A stretch of 64,000 nt of DNA, taken from Flavobacterium nitratireducens (lineage in GTDB: Bacteria > Bacteroidota > Bacteroidia > Flavobacteriales > Flavobacteriaceae). Below, piece by piece: positions 45,137 to 54,033 of this stretch (position 1 is the stretch's first letter; each line of letters starts with the position of its first letter). The translations under genes were made by a program, and so were the position numbers. The notes under the pieces were generated by a model. The model did not search any database. It was not told the DNA's origin and saw nothing but the letters and a program-made list of their open reading frames with translations. The stretch is taken from assembly GCF_029625335.1 (NCBI RefSeq), contig NZ_CP121111.1:620001-684000 (forward strand), read 5' to 3'.

Positions 45137-46087
45137 TTAATCAACGTTTTCGGTATATTTATAAGCGTCAATAATCTTTTTAACTAATCGATGTCTTACA
45201 ATATCTTTATCATCTAGATAAATAATTCCAATCCCGTCAATATCCTTTAAAACTAATAACGCTTCTTTAAGACCAGATATTGTTCTACGTGGTAAATCTA
45301 CCTGTCCAGGGTCACCAGTAACCATAAATTTAGCGTTTTTACCCATACGAGTCAAAAACATTTTCATTTGCGAATGCGTAGTGTTTTGAGCTTCATCCAG
45401 AATTACAAAAGCATTATCTAAAGTTCGTCCACGCATGAAAGCTAATGGCGCAATTTGAATAATTCCTTTGGCAATATAATCTTCTAATTTTTCATTCGGA
45501 ATCATATCGCGCAAAGCATCATACAAAGGTTGCATGTACGGGTCTAGTTTTTCTTTCATATCGCCAGGAAGAAAACCCAGATTCTCTCCTGCTTCTACGG
45601 CAGGTCTTGTTAAAATGATTCGTTTTACTTGTTTCTCTTTTAAAGCTTTTACAGCCATGGCAACACCAGTATACGTTTTACCTGTTCCTGCTGGCCCTAC
45701 TGCAAAAACCATGTCATTTTTGTTAATAGTATCGACTAATAATTGTTGGTTAGGCGTCATTGCTTTCACAATTTTACCACCTACTCCGTGTACTAAAATT
45801 TTGTCATTTGGACTCATTTTTTTGTCGTCCTGAGGGTCTCCTAAAATAACACGTTCAATAACATTATCATCAATATTGTTGTAACGGGTAAAATGAAGCA
45901 TCAATCTTTGAAAACGCCTTTCGAACTCATCCAATATGTCTTTTTCTCCAAATGCTTTGATAGTTGTTCCTCTGGCAACTATTTTTAATTTTGGATAATA
46001 TTTTTTAATGGTTTCAAGATGAGTGTCTTGAGCACCCCAAAACTCTTTTGGAGCGATGTCTATGAGCTCGATAATTCTTTCGTTCAA
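45137..46087 (-). CDS. PhoH-like ATPase
   Basis: 316 aa. N-terminal KH-like or nucleic-acid-binding region, then the PhoH core: Walker A GPAGTGKTYTGVAMAV, Walker B FVILDEAQNTTHSQMKMFLTR, and MVTGDPGQVDLP. Probably an RNA-linked ATPase/helicase, often near ybeY in other bacteria; here it stands beside an SDR and divergent from a SAM hydrolase. Complete. Confidence 0.92.
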   Translation of the reverse strand: MNERIIELIDIAPKEFWGAQDTHLETIKKYYPKLKIVARGTTIKAFGEKDILDEFERRFQRLMLHFTRYNNIDDNVIERVILGDPQDDKKMSPNDKILVHGVGGKIVKAMTPNQQLLVDTINKNDMVFAVGPAGTGKTYTGVAMAVKALKEKQVKRIILTRPAVEAGENLGFLPGDMKEKLDPYMQPLYDALRDMIPNEKLEDYIAKGIIQIAPLAFMRGRTLDNAFVILDEAQNTTHSQMKMFLTRMGKNAKFMVTGDPGQVDLPRRTISGLKEALLVLKDIDGIGIIYLDDKDIVRHRLVKKIIDAYKYTENVD

Positions 46088-46190
46088 AGGGTCTAATTTT
46101 ACAGTTTTACTTAATCAATTTTAAAACTCCTCCAAAATGCTTTTCATCTTGGTTTTATTTGGTTACTAATTAGAATTTATTTTGGCTTTT

Positions 46191-46222
46191 TTGCAATTTT
46201 GAAATTACTATTATTAGCTTTG
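46191..46222 (+). promoter_or_regulatory. promoter of the SAM hydrolase gene
   Basis: TTG 46191-46193 and TAGCTTTG 46215-46222, 21 bases apart; the gene starts at 46282, giving a leader of about 55 bases. Confidence 0.6.
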
Positions 46223-46281
46223 CATATCTCAAATTTAATGAAAATTAATTTTAGAATTCACCATTAGTTATAAACAAAAAT

Positions 46282-47112
46282 ATGTCAATAATTACCCTTA
46301 CTACCGATTATGGCTTGAAAGACCACTTTGTTGGTTCGCTAAAAGGGAAAATTTTATCTGAGTATCCAGAAGCCCAAATTATTGATATTTCGCACGATAT
46401 AGATCCCTTTAACATTGTAGAAGCCAGCTACATAATCGGTGCTTCTTATTCCAGTTTTCCCAAAGGAACAGTTCATCTTATTGGGGTCGATATGGAATTA
46501 AACAAGGAGAATCTTCATATTGTGATGCAATGGAACGATTCTTATTTTATTGCTGCCGATAACGGAATTTTAAGCATGCTTTCGCAAAAAATTGTTCCAC
46601 AAAAAATTGTAGCCATCAATATCCATGACCGTTTACCAAGTGATGCATCTGGATTAGATGTTTTTGTAACTGTGGCTTGCCATATTGCCAGAGGCGGCTT
46701 ACTAAATGTTATTGGAAGAGAGATTAACACTGTAAAAGAAGTGACCGAACTAAAAGCCGTTGTTGCTAATGATAACAACAGTCTTAAAGGTCATGTAATA
46801 TATATTGATCATTTTGGAAATGTGGTGACAAACATCACAAAAAAACAATTTCTGGAAGTTGCTAAAGGACGTCCTTATGAAATCCAAATGAAGACCAAAA
46901 ACATCAAAACTATATTACCGAATTATTCAGCAATTGCAATTTCGGATAAATACCCGATTAAGAATTACGAAGGAGAGAAATTAGCCATTTTTAACGAAGC
47001 AGGCTATCTCGAAATTGCCATTTTCAGAAGTAATCCTTCTAAAATTGGTTCCGCAAGTAGTTTGTTAGGACTCAATTACCGTGATGTAGTTTCGATAGAA
47101 TTTAAGAATTAA
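46282..47112 (+). CDS. S-adenosylmethionine hydrolase (adenosine-forming), DUF62 family
   Basis: 276 aa. N-terminal SAM-binding domain starting ITLTTDYGLKDHFVGSLKG, then ISHDIDPFNIVEASYII, and SYFIAADNGILS. Homologues related to chlorinases and fluorinases lack the halide-specific loops and hydrolyse SAM with water to adenosine and methionine. The second domain holds HVIYIDHFGNVVTNI. A role in SAM balance is likely. Followed by a repeat-like stretch, then gldF. Confidence 0.9.
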   Translation: MSIITLTTDYGLKDHFVGSLKGKILSEYPEAQIIDISHDIDPFNIVEASYIIGASYSSFPKGTVHLIGVDMELNKENLHIVMQWNDSYFIAADNGILSMLSQKIVPQKIVAINIHDRLPSDASGLDVFVTVACHIARGGLLNVIGREINTVKEVTELKAVVANDNNSLKGHVIYIDHFGNVVTNITKKQFLEVAKGRPYEIQMKTKNIKTILPNYSAIAISDKYPIKNYEGEKLAIFNEAGYLEIAIFRSNPSKIGSASSLLGLNYRDVVSIEFKN

Positions 47113-47193
47113 GATTTTAGATTAATGATTAACGATTTAAGATTTTTGAAGTAAAAAAAACACAACTCATAACTCAAAACCCATAACTCAATA
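47110..47193. repeat. low-complexity direct repeats upstream of gldF
   Basis: Short repeats of TTAAGATTTTAGATTAATGA type are followed by repeated AACTCATAACTCAAAACCCA units, a form of dispersed repeat common in flavobacteria. No coding signal; gldF starts at 47195. Confidence 0.5.
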
Positions 47194-47194
47194 T

Positions 47195-47920
47195 ATGAAA
47201 GCCATATTATTACGTGAAATTAAATCCTTTTTTGGTTCGCCAATAGGCTATTTAGTTATCGCTATTTTTCTTATCATCAATGGATTGTTCCTTTGGGTAT
47301 TTGAAGGCGAATACAATATTCTAAATTCAGGATTTGCCGATATGACTCCTTTTTTCAGTCTAGCACCTTGGATTTTAATTTTCCTAATCCCTGCGGTAAC
47401 TATGCGTAGTTTTTCGGATGAAAAAAAACAAGGAACACTAGAACTTCTCTTAACCAAACCTTTATCAATATGGCAAATCGTTAATGGAAAGTTTTTTGGT
47501 GCTTTACTACTAATCGTCATTGCTATTATTCCAAGTTATTTTTATGTAGTAGTGATTTCTAGTTTAGGAATGCCTGAAGGAAATATCGATATGGGAAGCA
47601 CCATTGGATCTTATTTTGGATTATTATTTTTAATTGCCGCTTATTCAGCAATTGGGATTTTTACTTCTACCCTATCCGATAACCAAATTGTAGCTTTTAT
47701 TCTAGCCGTATTTTTATGCTTCTTCTTCTATTTTGGATTTGAAGGATTTGCAACTATTGTTCCTGCTCTTTCTTCCAAAATTTCTGCTTTAGGTATGCAA
47801 AATCATTTTAAAAGTATGAGTCGTGGTGTAATTGACACACGCGATTTGACCTATTTCATTAGTGTAACTATAGCCTTTCTTTCGTTTACTGTTTACCAAC
47901 TTAAATCTTTCAAATTGTAA
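47195..47920 (+). CDS. gldF: gliding motility ABC transporter permease GldF
   Basis: 241-aa ABC-2-type permease: MKAILLREIKSFFGSPIGYLVIAIFL, TMRSFSDEKKQGTLELLLTKPLS (intracellular coupling region), then several helices and VYQLKSFKL at the end. With GldA and GldG it forms a transporter needed for gliding in F. johnsoniae. The stop TAATG overlaps the gldG ATG (47920), so the pair is cotranscribed and translationally coupled. The ATPase gene gldA is not nearby. Confidence 0.93.
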   Translation: MKAILLREIKSFFGSPIGYLVIAIFLIINGLFLWVFEGEYNILNSGFADMTPFFSLAPWILIFLIPAVTMRSFSDEKKQGTLELLLTKPLSIWQIVNGKFFGALLLIVIAIIPSYFYVVVISSLGMPEGNIDMGSTIGSYFGLLFLIAAYSAIGIFTSTLSDNQIVAFILAVFLCFFFYFGFEGFATIVPALSSKISALGMQNHFKSMSRGVIDTRDLTYFISVTIAFLSFTVYQLKSFKL

Positions 47921-49603
47921 TGATAGCAGCAAAAAAAGAAATCTAAAATCGGTATTTATTATTGTTGCCGTTTTGTTAGTCATCAACCTCATTGGTAACT
48001 CCTTTTTTCATCGATTTGACTTAACAAAAGATCATCGCTACACGCTTTCGCAAACTTCTTTAGACATTATCAAACAAATTAAAGAACCTCTTTCTGTCAA
48101 AATTTACATGGAAGGTGATTTGCCTGCTGAATTCCGAAGATTACAACAAGAAACCAAAGAATTACTGGAAGAATTCCAGGCGTATAATTCCAATATTGTA
48201 TTCGAATTTGTCAATCCGTTAGAAAACGAGGACGAAAGCATGAACAATATCAAAGCCTTATACATGAAAGGCTTAACACCTGTAAACATTACTGTTGACG
48301 ACAAAGGAAAACAATCGCAAGAAATGGTTTCCCTTGGGCTATTGCGGTATATCATAACAAAGAAGTCAATATTCCTTTGTTGAAAAACATCATGGGGGCT
48401 TCTACGACTGAAAAAGTAATTGGTTCGGTTCAGCATTTAGAATATTCTATTGCCGATGCATTGAATAAAATTACCAAAGAAAAACAAAAAAAGATAGCGG
48501 TAATCAAAGGAAATGGAGAAATCGAGGATATCCGAATTGCCAAATTTTTATTGCAAATTAGAGAAAGCTACCACATAGGTCCATTTACTTTGGATTCGGT
48601 AGCCAAAAATCCTATCGGTACTCTGGATGCATTGAAAAAATACGATTTGGCCGTAATTGCCAAACCTACTGAAGCTTTTACAGATGCTGAAAAACAAGTC
48701 CTTGACCAATTTGTAATGAACGGAGGAAAAAGTATGTGGTTAATGGAGCAAACTACGGTTGAAATGGACAGTCTGTACAATGAAGCAGGTGCTACATTAG
48801 CCTTTCCTAGAAACTTAAATTTGAACGATATGTTTTTTAAATATGGCGTTCGAATTAATCCAGATATCGTTAAAGATGAATACGGAAGTCCAATTAAATT
48901 AGCTTCAGGCGAACAAGGAAGTGCAACTCAATACCAAACGTTCAATTGGAAATTTGCGCCATTAGTTACTCCTGAAAGCAAACACCCAATCGTGAAAAAT
49001 TTAGGAGGAATCAAATTTGACTTTGCCAATCCAATTGATACTTTGAAAAACGGAATAAAAAAAACTGTTTTATTACAATCTTCTAAATACTCTAAAAAAG
49101 TGGGAGCTCCTGCCGAAATTAATTTGAATAGTGTTACGGAAGAGACCAGTCCTAATCATTATATCAATACTGGAAATTTACCTTTGGCTGTTTTATTAGA
49201 AGGAAATTTTAATTCGGCATTTCAAAATAGAGTATTAGCATTCAAACAAAATGATTTTACAGCTACTGGAAAAAACAACAAAATGATTGTAATATCAGAT
49301 GGGGATATCATCAAAAATCAATTGGATAAAAATTATGCACCGGTAGAATTAGGATTCGATCAACGTTCTGGAAATTTATACGACAACAAAGATTTTTTAC
49401 TGAATTGCGTGAATTATCTTTTGGATGATACTGGACTTATTAACATTCGTTCCAGAGATTTAGATCTACCTTTATTAGATAAAGACAAAGTAAGCGAAAA
49501 CTATAGCCTTACTCAAGTCATAACTATCGGGCTTCCAATCCTAATTCTAGGGATTTTTGGAGTCATTTTTAGTTTCTTACGTAAACGAAAATACAGTCGA
49601 TAG
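47920..49603 (+). pseudogene. gldG: gliding motility ABC transporter auxiliary protein GldG, two frameshifts
   Basis: The intact family protein should begin MIAAKKRNLKSVFIIVAVLLVINLIG; the frame breaks at an A7 run (47931-47937, A8 expected) and again at 48328-48330 (TTT where TTTT restores MVFPWAIAVYHNKEVNIP). The three pieces reassemble to 561 aa with an N-terminal helix, a large periplasmic ABC_transp_aux domain (KKIAVIKGNGE..., TDAEKQVLDQFVMNGGKSMW) and a C-terminal helix (VITIGLPILILGIFGVIF). Starts at the overlap with the gldF stop. Two indels could mean loss of gliding, or consensus errors. Confidence 0.88.
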
Positions 49604-49642
49604 ATGTTAATAAAAATTTTTCTATACTAGATTTGTTTACGA

Positions 49643-49650
49643 TATATTTG
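49643..49650 (+). promoter_or_regulatory. -7-like box upstream of dnaN
   Basis: TATATTTG matches the consensus but has no clear TTG at the right distance. The gene starts 136 bases later. Weak. Confidence 0.3.
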
Positions 49651-49786
49651 TAAAAATGTAGGATTGACAATTTCAGCAAAAAGAAATTCAATATTTTAAA
49701 AGAATACATTAAACCGTTCCATTTCTGAAAGAAAAAAACAGACTATTGGCGTAAGTTATTACAATAAAAAAACAAATAATCTTCAT

Positions 49787-50905
49787 ATGAAATTTATAGT
49801 ATCGAGTTCGTACTTATTAAAACAATTACAAGTTTTAGGAAGTGTTATCAACAGTAGCAATACCTTGCCTATTTTAGATAACTTCTTATTTGAATTAGAC
49901 AATAATGAATTAACAGTTTCTTCTTCTGATTTAGAAACAACAATGTCAGCCACTTTGTCTATCGATTCTACAAGTAAAGGAAGTGTTGCTGTTCCGGCAA
50001 AATTGCTTTTGGAAATCTTAAAAACTTTCCCAGAACAACCACTTACTTTTACCGTTGAAGAAAATAACACTATAGAAATCAGTTCTAATTCTGGAAAATA
50101 TGCCCTAGCGTATGCTCCTGGTGAAGAATTCCCTAAAGCGGTAAACTTAGACGAACCATCGGTTACTTTAGTTCCTGCTGACGTTTTAGCCACTGCAGTA
50201 AGCAAAACAATCTTTGCTGCCGGAAACGACGATTTACGTCCGGTAATGTCAGGTATATTCTTCCAGTTTTCACCACAAGGATTGACATTCGTGGCAACTG
50301 ATGCGCACAAATTAGTAAAATATGCTCGTACCGATGTTACTGCTTCACACGTAGCTGATTTTATTATGCCAAAGAAACCTTTGAATATCTTAAAAAATAT
50401 TCTTTCTACTTCGGATGCAGAAGTAAAAATTGAATACAACGATTCGAATGCTACTTTCTCTTTTGACAATTACGTATTGATGTGTCGTTTAATTGATGGA
50501 AAATATCCAAATTACGAAGCGGTAATTCCAAAAGAAAACCCTAATAAATTAATGATTGATCGTGCTCAGTTTTTGAGTTCTGTTCGTCGTGTAGCTATCT
50601 TCTCTAACAAAACAACGCACCAAATCCGTTTAAAAATCGCTGGTGCTGAATTGAATGTTTCTGCTGAAGATATTGATTATTCTAACAAAGCAGAAGAAAG
50701 ATTGACTTGTGATTACCAAGGTGATGATATGCAAATTGGGTACAATTCTCGTTTCTTAACAGAAATGTTGACGAACCTACAATCAGACATGATAATGTTA
50801 GAAATGTCTTTACCTAACCGAGCTGGAATCCTAACCCCTATTGATGGATTAGAAGAAGGTGAAACGGTAACGATGCTTGTAATGCCTGTAATGCTAAATA
50901 GCTAA
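49787..50905 (+). CDS. dnaN: DNA polymerase III beta sliding clamp
   Basis: 372 aa with three DNA-clamp domains. MKFIVSSSYLLKQLQVLGSVIN, SNTLPILDNFLFEL, then ATDAHKLVKYART and the C-terminal LVMPVMLNS, matching the VMPM(R/L)L end. Processivity factor for replication. It is located away from dnaA and has a strong terminator behind it (51025). Confidence 0.96.
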   Translation: MKFIVSSSYLLKQLQVLGSVINSSNTLPILDNFLFELDNNELTVSSSDLETTMSATLSIDSTSKGSVAVPAKLLLEILKTFPEQPLTFTVEENNTIEISSNSGKYALAYAPGEEFPKAVNLDEPSVTLVPADVLATAVSKTIFAAGNDDLRPVMSGIFFQFSPQGLTFVATDAHKLVKYARTDVTASHVADFIMPKKPLNILKNILSTSDAEVKIEYNDSNATFSFDNYVLMCRLIDGKYPNYEAVIPKENPNKLMIDRAQFLSSVRRVAIFSNKTTHQIRLKIAGAELNVSAEDIDYSNKAEERLTCDYQGDDMQIGYNSRFLTEMLTNLQSDMIMLEMSLPNRAGILTPIDGLEEGETVTMLVMPVMLNS

Positions 50906-51024
50906 CATATTTTAGTAAAAAAAATGATATTGATAAATTTTAGTATATTTTATTTTTGATATTAAAATATATTACTTATCATTGCATCACCAAAAACGTA
51001 TTAACCAACCATTTTTTATATTTT

Positions 51025-51062
51025 AAAAAACCGCGATTCCTCCTTGAAAAGCGGTTTTTTTT
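51025..51062 (+). terminator. intrinsic terminator of dnaN
   Basis: AAAAAACCGC pairs with GCGGTTTTTT around a 16-base loop; about 120 bases past the stop. Confidence 0.75.
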
Positions 51063-51108
51063 GCTTTTTAGTAACCTCGAATTCACGAATTAATTTTGGT
51101 TGTTTTTT

Positions 51109-52986
51109 TTAGAAACACAGGTTGAAGAAATAAAAAAGAAATCTACACAAATTTTTTCTTTGTAAACCCTGCCTGTCGGCAGACAGGTTTGCGAAAACTT
51201 CTTGTCCTTTACGATTAAATAACCCCCATTTTTTCATCAAGAATGTAGCGCTCTTATTTTTACAAATTCCGCTACGAAGTTTGTAATCAAAATGCAAATC
51301 GTCGTTTACAATTTCCACTTCAAAACAATTATTACTTAATACGTTTGGAAATTCATTGGTAGTCAAACAAACTTCAATATCATGGGTGGCAATTGCACCA
51401 ATGGCTTTTTTAGAGATTACTTTTTTTAACACTTCAATAGTTCCGTTTCGTTTATCATCCGAATTTGTTCCTCTCAAAATTTCGTCCAATAAAACAAAAG
51501 CAGGTTCAATTGTCAAACCATCCATAATTTGTTTTAAACGTTTAATTTCGGCAAAGAAATAGGATTCACTATCGGATAAAGAATCCGAAAGTCGCATAGA
51601 AACCAAAACAGGCAAAGGATGAACATGAGCTTCAGTAGCACATACCACCGAACCAGTTCCTGCCAAAACCATATTAATTCCTAAGCTTCGCAAAAAAGTA
51701 CTTTTACCCGACATATTAGAACCAGTCAAGATCATAAAAGATTGTGGATGAAAAGCGACATCATTCCCTACTCTACTTACTGGATTCAACAAAGGATGAC
51801 TTAAATTAGTAAAATTTATTTTGAAATCATTAGTTAAAATTGGGTAAGCAAAATCTGGATTGTTATAAGAAAAGTTAGCCAAGCTATTTAGTTTTTCAAA
51901 TTCACCAATCACTGCCAACCATTCTTTTAAATCAGCCGCATGCTCTTTTTTCCAGTTTAAAAGCGCTTTTAAAACATGAAAATTAAACAAGAAGGTTCCA
52001 TTAAACAAAACCGCTGTAAAAAGATTTGCAACAGTATCATTTCTAGAAAATAATTCAGACAATTGCTTTAAATACACACTAGATTGAGCTGATTTTTGTT
52101 GTAACTGCTTTTGCAATTCCATTAACCTAGAGGATTCAAACGACTCTTTTTCTATCTTTTCGAGTAATAGCCCATAATTCCCAATTATCTTATCAATATT
52201 ATCCGAATTCGCAATTTCGATTTTAATTCGTTTAAAGAACTTTCCTAAAACCATTAAATTAATCAAAAATAAATAGCTCAAACTTTTAAGGACAAGTAAA
52301 TCGGAAGTGATTAAATAAGCAATAAAAGTGATTAGAAACAACAGAGGACTAATGTAGGAGAAAAGCACAGTCCATTTTGGCAAATCCTCGCTATTAAATT
52401 TACACCAACTCAATAACGATTGATAGCTCTGTTCATTATCTTCGGTTACTTTGGCTAAAGCCAAAAAATCTTGACGAAAAGTTATTCTTTGAGTTAATTC
52501 CTTGATAGCTTCCTGGTTTTTCTGAATTTCCTCATTAGAAGATTTTTGCAACAAACTAGCTGCTAAAGTTTTTTTTCCAATAAATGTAGCTGTTCTGTTC
52601 AAATATTGAAACAAAGAATTATTCCCAAAAACATCCAAATCATAGGCATACGGATGATGGAAATCAACAAATTCAGCACCATTTTCGAAAGGAATTCCTT
52701 TTCTTTCTAAAAAAGTAATCTCATTGGTATTAATATCCAAAAGCGCCTGACTCATTTTTCTTTGAAACTGGAGCTTGGAATGTATTCGCATCAAAAAAAG
52801 AAAACCAACAAAAAACAAAGCTGCCAGCCCCAACCATGTGCTTTCATCTTGCTGAAAATAATAATAAATTGCAGTAAATGAGATTAATAAGCTACCCAAT
52901 CGCAACAAACTAATAAAATTATACTTGCTGTTGATGGAATTTAATTGGTCTGTAAATAAACGAACATGAGAAGAATATATATTCAT
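51109..52986 (-). CDS. MutS-like ATPase with membrane segments
   Basis: 625 aa. N-terminal two hydrophobic pairs (about 25-70 and 210-255), a helical core, and a C-terminal MutS ATPase: Walker A LTGSNMSGKSTFLRSLG, Walker B FVLLDEILRGTNSDDK, then AIGAIATHDIEV. The mismatch-recognition domains of MutS1 are missing, so it is a MutS-related family of Bacteroidetes with unknown role, perhaps at the membrane. The final about 25 residues (NLSADRQGLQRKN onward) are encoded by a GC-rich palindrome (51168-51187) and seem to be an added tail. Confidence 0.82.
   Translation of the reverse strand: MNIYSSHVRLFTDQLNSINSKYNFISLLRLGSLLISFTAIYYYFQQDESTWLGLAALFFVGFLFLMRIHSKLQFQRKMSQALLDINTNEITFLERKGIPFENGAEFVDFHHPYAYDLDVFGNNSLFQYLNRTATFIGKKTLAASLLQKSSNEEIQKNQEAIKELTQRITFRQDFLALAKVTEDNEQSYQSLLSWCKFNSEDLPKWTVLFSYISPLLFLITFIAYLITSDLLVLKSLSYLFLINLMVLGKFFKRIKIEIANSDNIDKIIGNYGLLLEKIEKESFESSRLMELQKQLQQKSAQSSVYLKQLSELFSRNDTVANLFTAVLFNGTFLFNFHVLKALLNWKKEHAADLKEWLAVIGEFEKLNSLANFSYNNPDFAYPILTNDFKINFTNLSHPLLNPVSRVGNDVAFHPQSFMILTGSNMSGKSTFLRSLGINMVLAGTGSVVCATEAHVHPLPVLVSMRLSDSLSDSESYFFAEIKRLKQIMDGLTIEPAFVLLDEILRGTNSDDKRNGTIEVLKKVISKKAIGAIATHDIEVCLTTNEFPNVLSNNCFEVEIVNDDLHFDYKLRSGICKNKSATFLMKKWGLFNRKGQEVFANLSADRQGLQRKNLCRFLFYFFNLCF
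51168..51187. repeat. GC-rich palindromic mini-element
   Basis: CCTGCCTGTCGGCAGACAGG with overlapping hairpins CTGCC/GGCAG and CCTGTC/GACAGG, in a very AT-rich context. A related GCCTGTCGGCGAGACAAG lies at 19837-19854. It is inside the 3' end of the MutS-like gene. Confidence 0.6.
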
Positions 52987-53053
52987 AATGAGTTAAATGA
53001 ATTACAAATATATAGGAGCCTCAACTATAAAAGAAAGAAATTCGCTTAAAATA

Positions 53054-53887
53054 TCATTGAATAGGGATAACTAAAATAGGGACATCCCAATGTGAGGTAC
53101 AATCCTTAGTTAAACTATGATGAAACAAACTTTTAAAGAAATTATGTTTATAGGTCAACATGGTCAAAATATCGATATCTTTAAAAAGGATAAAATCTAA
53201 AATACTTTCCTTTACTTCTTCACTAAATACGATTGAAAATTCTACTGGATCATTAGCAAATTCTTCTTCCCATTGCTTAATCGTTTCTTTTGTAACGTCG
53301 GAAGCATCTGTTTTAACATACAAGCATTTGATTTTTGCCTTCATCTTATTAGCTATTTCAACAACATTTTTCAAAGCTGGTTTGTCTTTTGGTCTAAATC
53401 GTGTCGTAAAACCTATTGTTTTAATAGGTTTATATTGAGCTACGGCAGGAATGCTTAAAACAGGAATATCCACATCTGAAATCACTGCTGTGGTATTGGT
53501 TCCTAAGAACAATTCTGTCCAACCTTTCTCCCCTTCGGTTCCCATTATAATGTAATCAATGTTATCTTCTTTTATTGATTTTTCAATTGCGGTCAATAAA
53601 CTACCGTCCATCAATCGATGCAACATATTTATATGATCTAAATTGCGTTCGTGAGCTATGGCGTGCAGTTTGGGTAATTCTTCTTTAAAGACTTCAAACT
53701 GGCTTAATTCTACTGATTCATAAATTAACATATAGTTTTCTGGGAAAAATTGACTATCAAAAACAGGTAAATCAAAGGCATGTAACAAAATCAATTCGCC
53801 TTCTATCCGATTGGCAAACTCTAAAGCGTGAACAAAAGCATTGGTAGCAGTCTCAGAAAAATCGGTTGGAAATAAAATTCGTTTCAT
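53054..53887 (-). CDS. universal stress protein, two UspA domains
   Basis: 277 aa: first domain ILFPTDFSETATNAFVHAL... with YIIMGTEGEKG near 120, second domain starting KPIKTIGFTTRFRPKD and ending WDVPILVIPIQ. The ATP-binding GxxG-9-G motif is only partly seen (GTEGEKGWTELFLGTNT), so nucleotide binding is uncertain. Common flavobacterial stress/adaptation protein. Divergent from mnmE. Confidence 0.9.
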   Translation of the reverse strand: MKRILFPTDFSETATNAFVHALEFANRIEGELILLHAFDLPVFDSQFFPENYMLIYESVELSQFEVFKEELPKLHAIAHERNLDHINMLHRLMDGSLLTAIEKSIKEDNIDYIIMGTEGEKGWTELFLGTNTTAVISDVDIPVLSIPAVAQYKPIKTIGFTTRFRPKDKPALKNVVEIANKMKAKIKCLYVKTDASDVTKETIKQWEEEFANDPVEFSIVFSEEVKESILDFILFKDIDILTMLTYKHNFFKSLFHHSLTKDCTSHWDVPILVIPIQ

Positions 53888-54007
53888 TTAAATCAGATAT
53901 AAAATTAAACATCAAAACCACAGAATAAAGTTACGATTTTAACGCCTTAATTCCCAACAATTACTACTTTTATATTTCCAGGCCAAGCGATACTTGAGTA
54001 GTTTTAG

Positions 54008-54015
54008 TACCTTTG
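54008..54015 (+). promoter_or_regulatory. -7 box of mnmE
   Basis: TACCTTTG fits TAnnTTTG. Because transcription would begin at about 54020, an ATG at 54013 cannot be the start and ATG 54034 is favoured. Confidence 0.55.
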
Positions 54016-54033
54016 CAACCAATTCAGAAAAAA

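Noticed and set aside
45534..45833. 99-codon plus-strand frame
   Set aside because: Antisense of the conserved phoH ATPase core.
49783..50469. 228-codon minus-strand frame
   Set aside because: Antisense shadow of dnaN, which is unmistakable on the plus strand.
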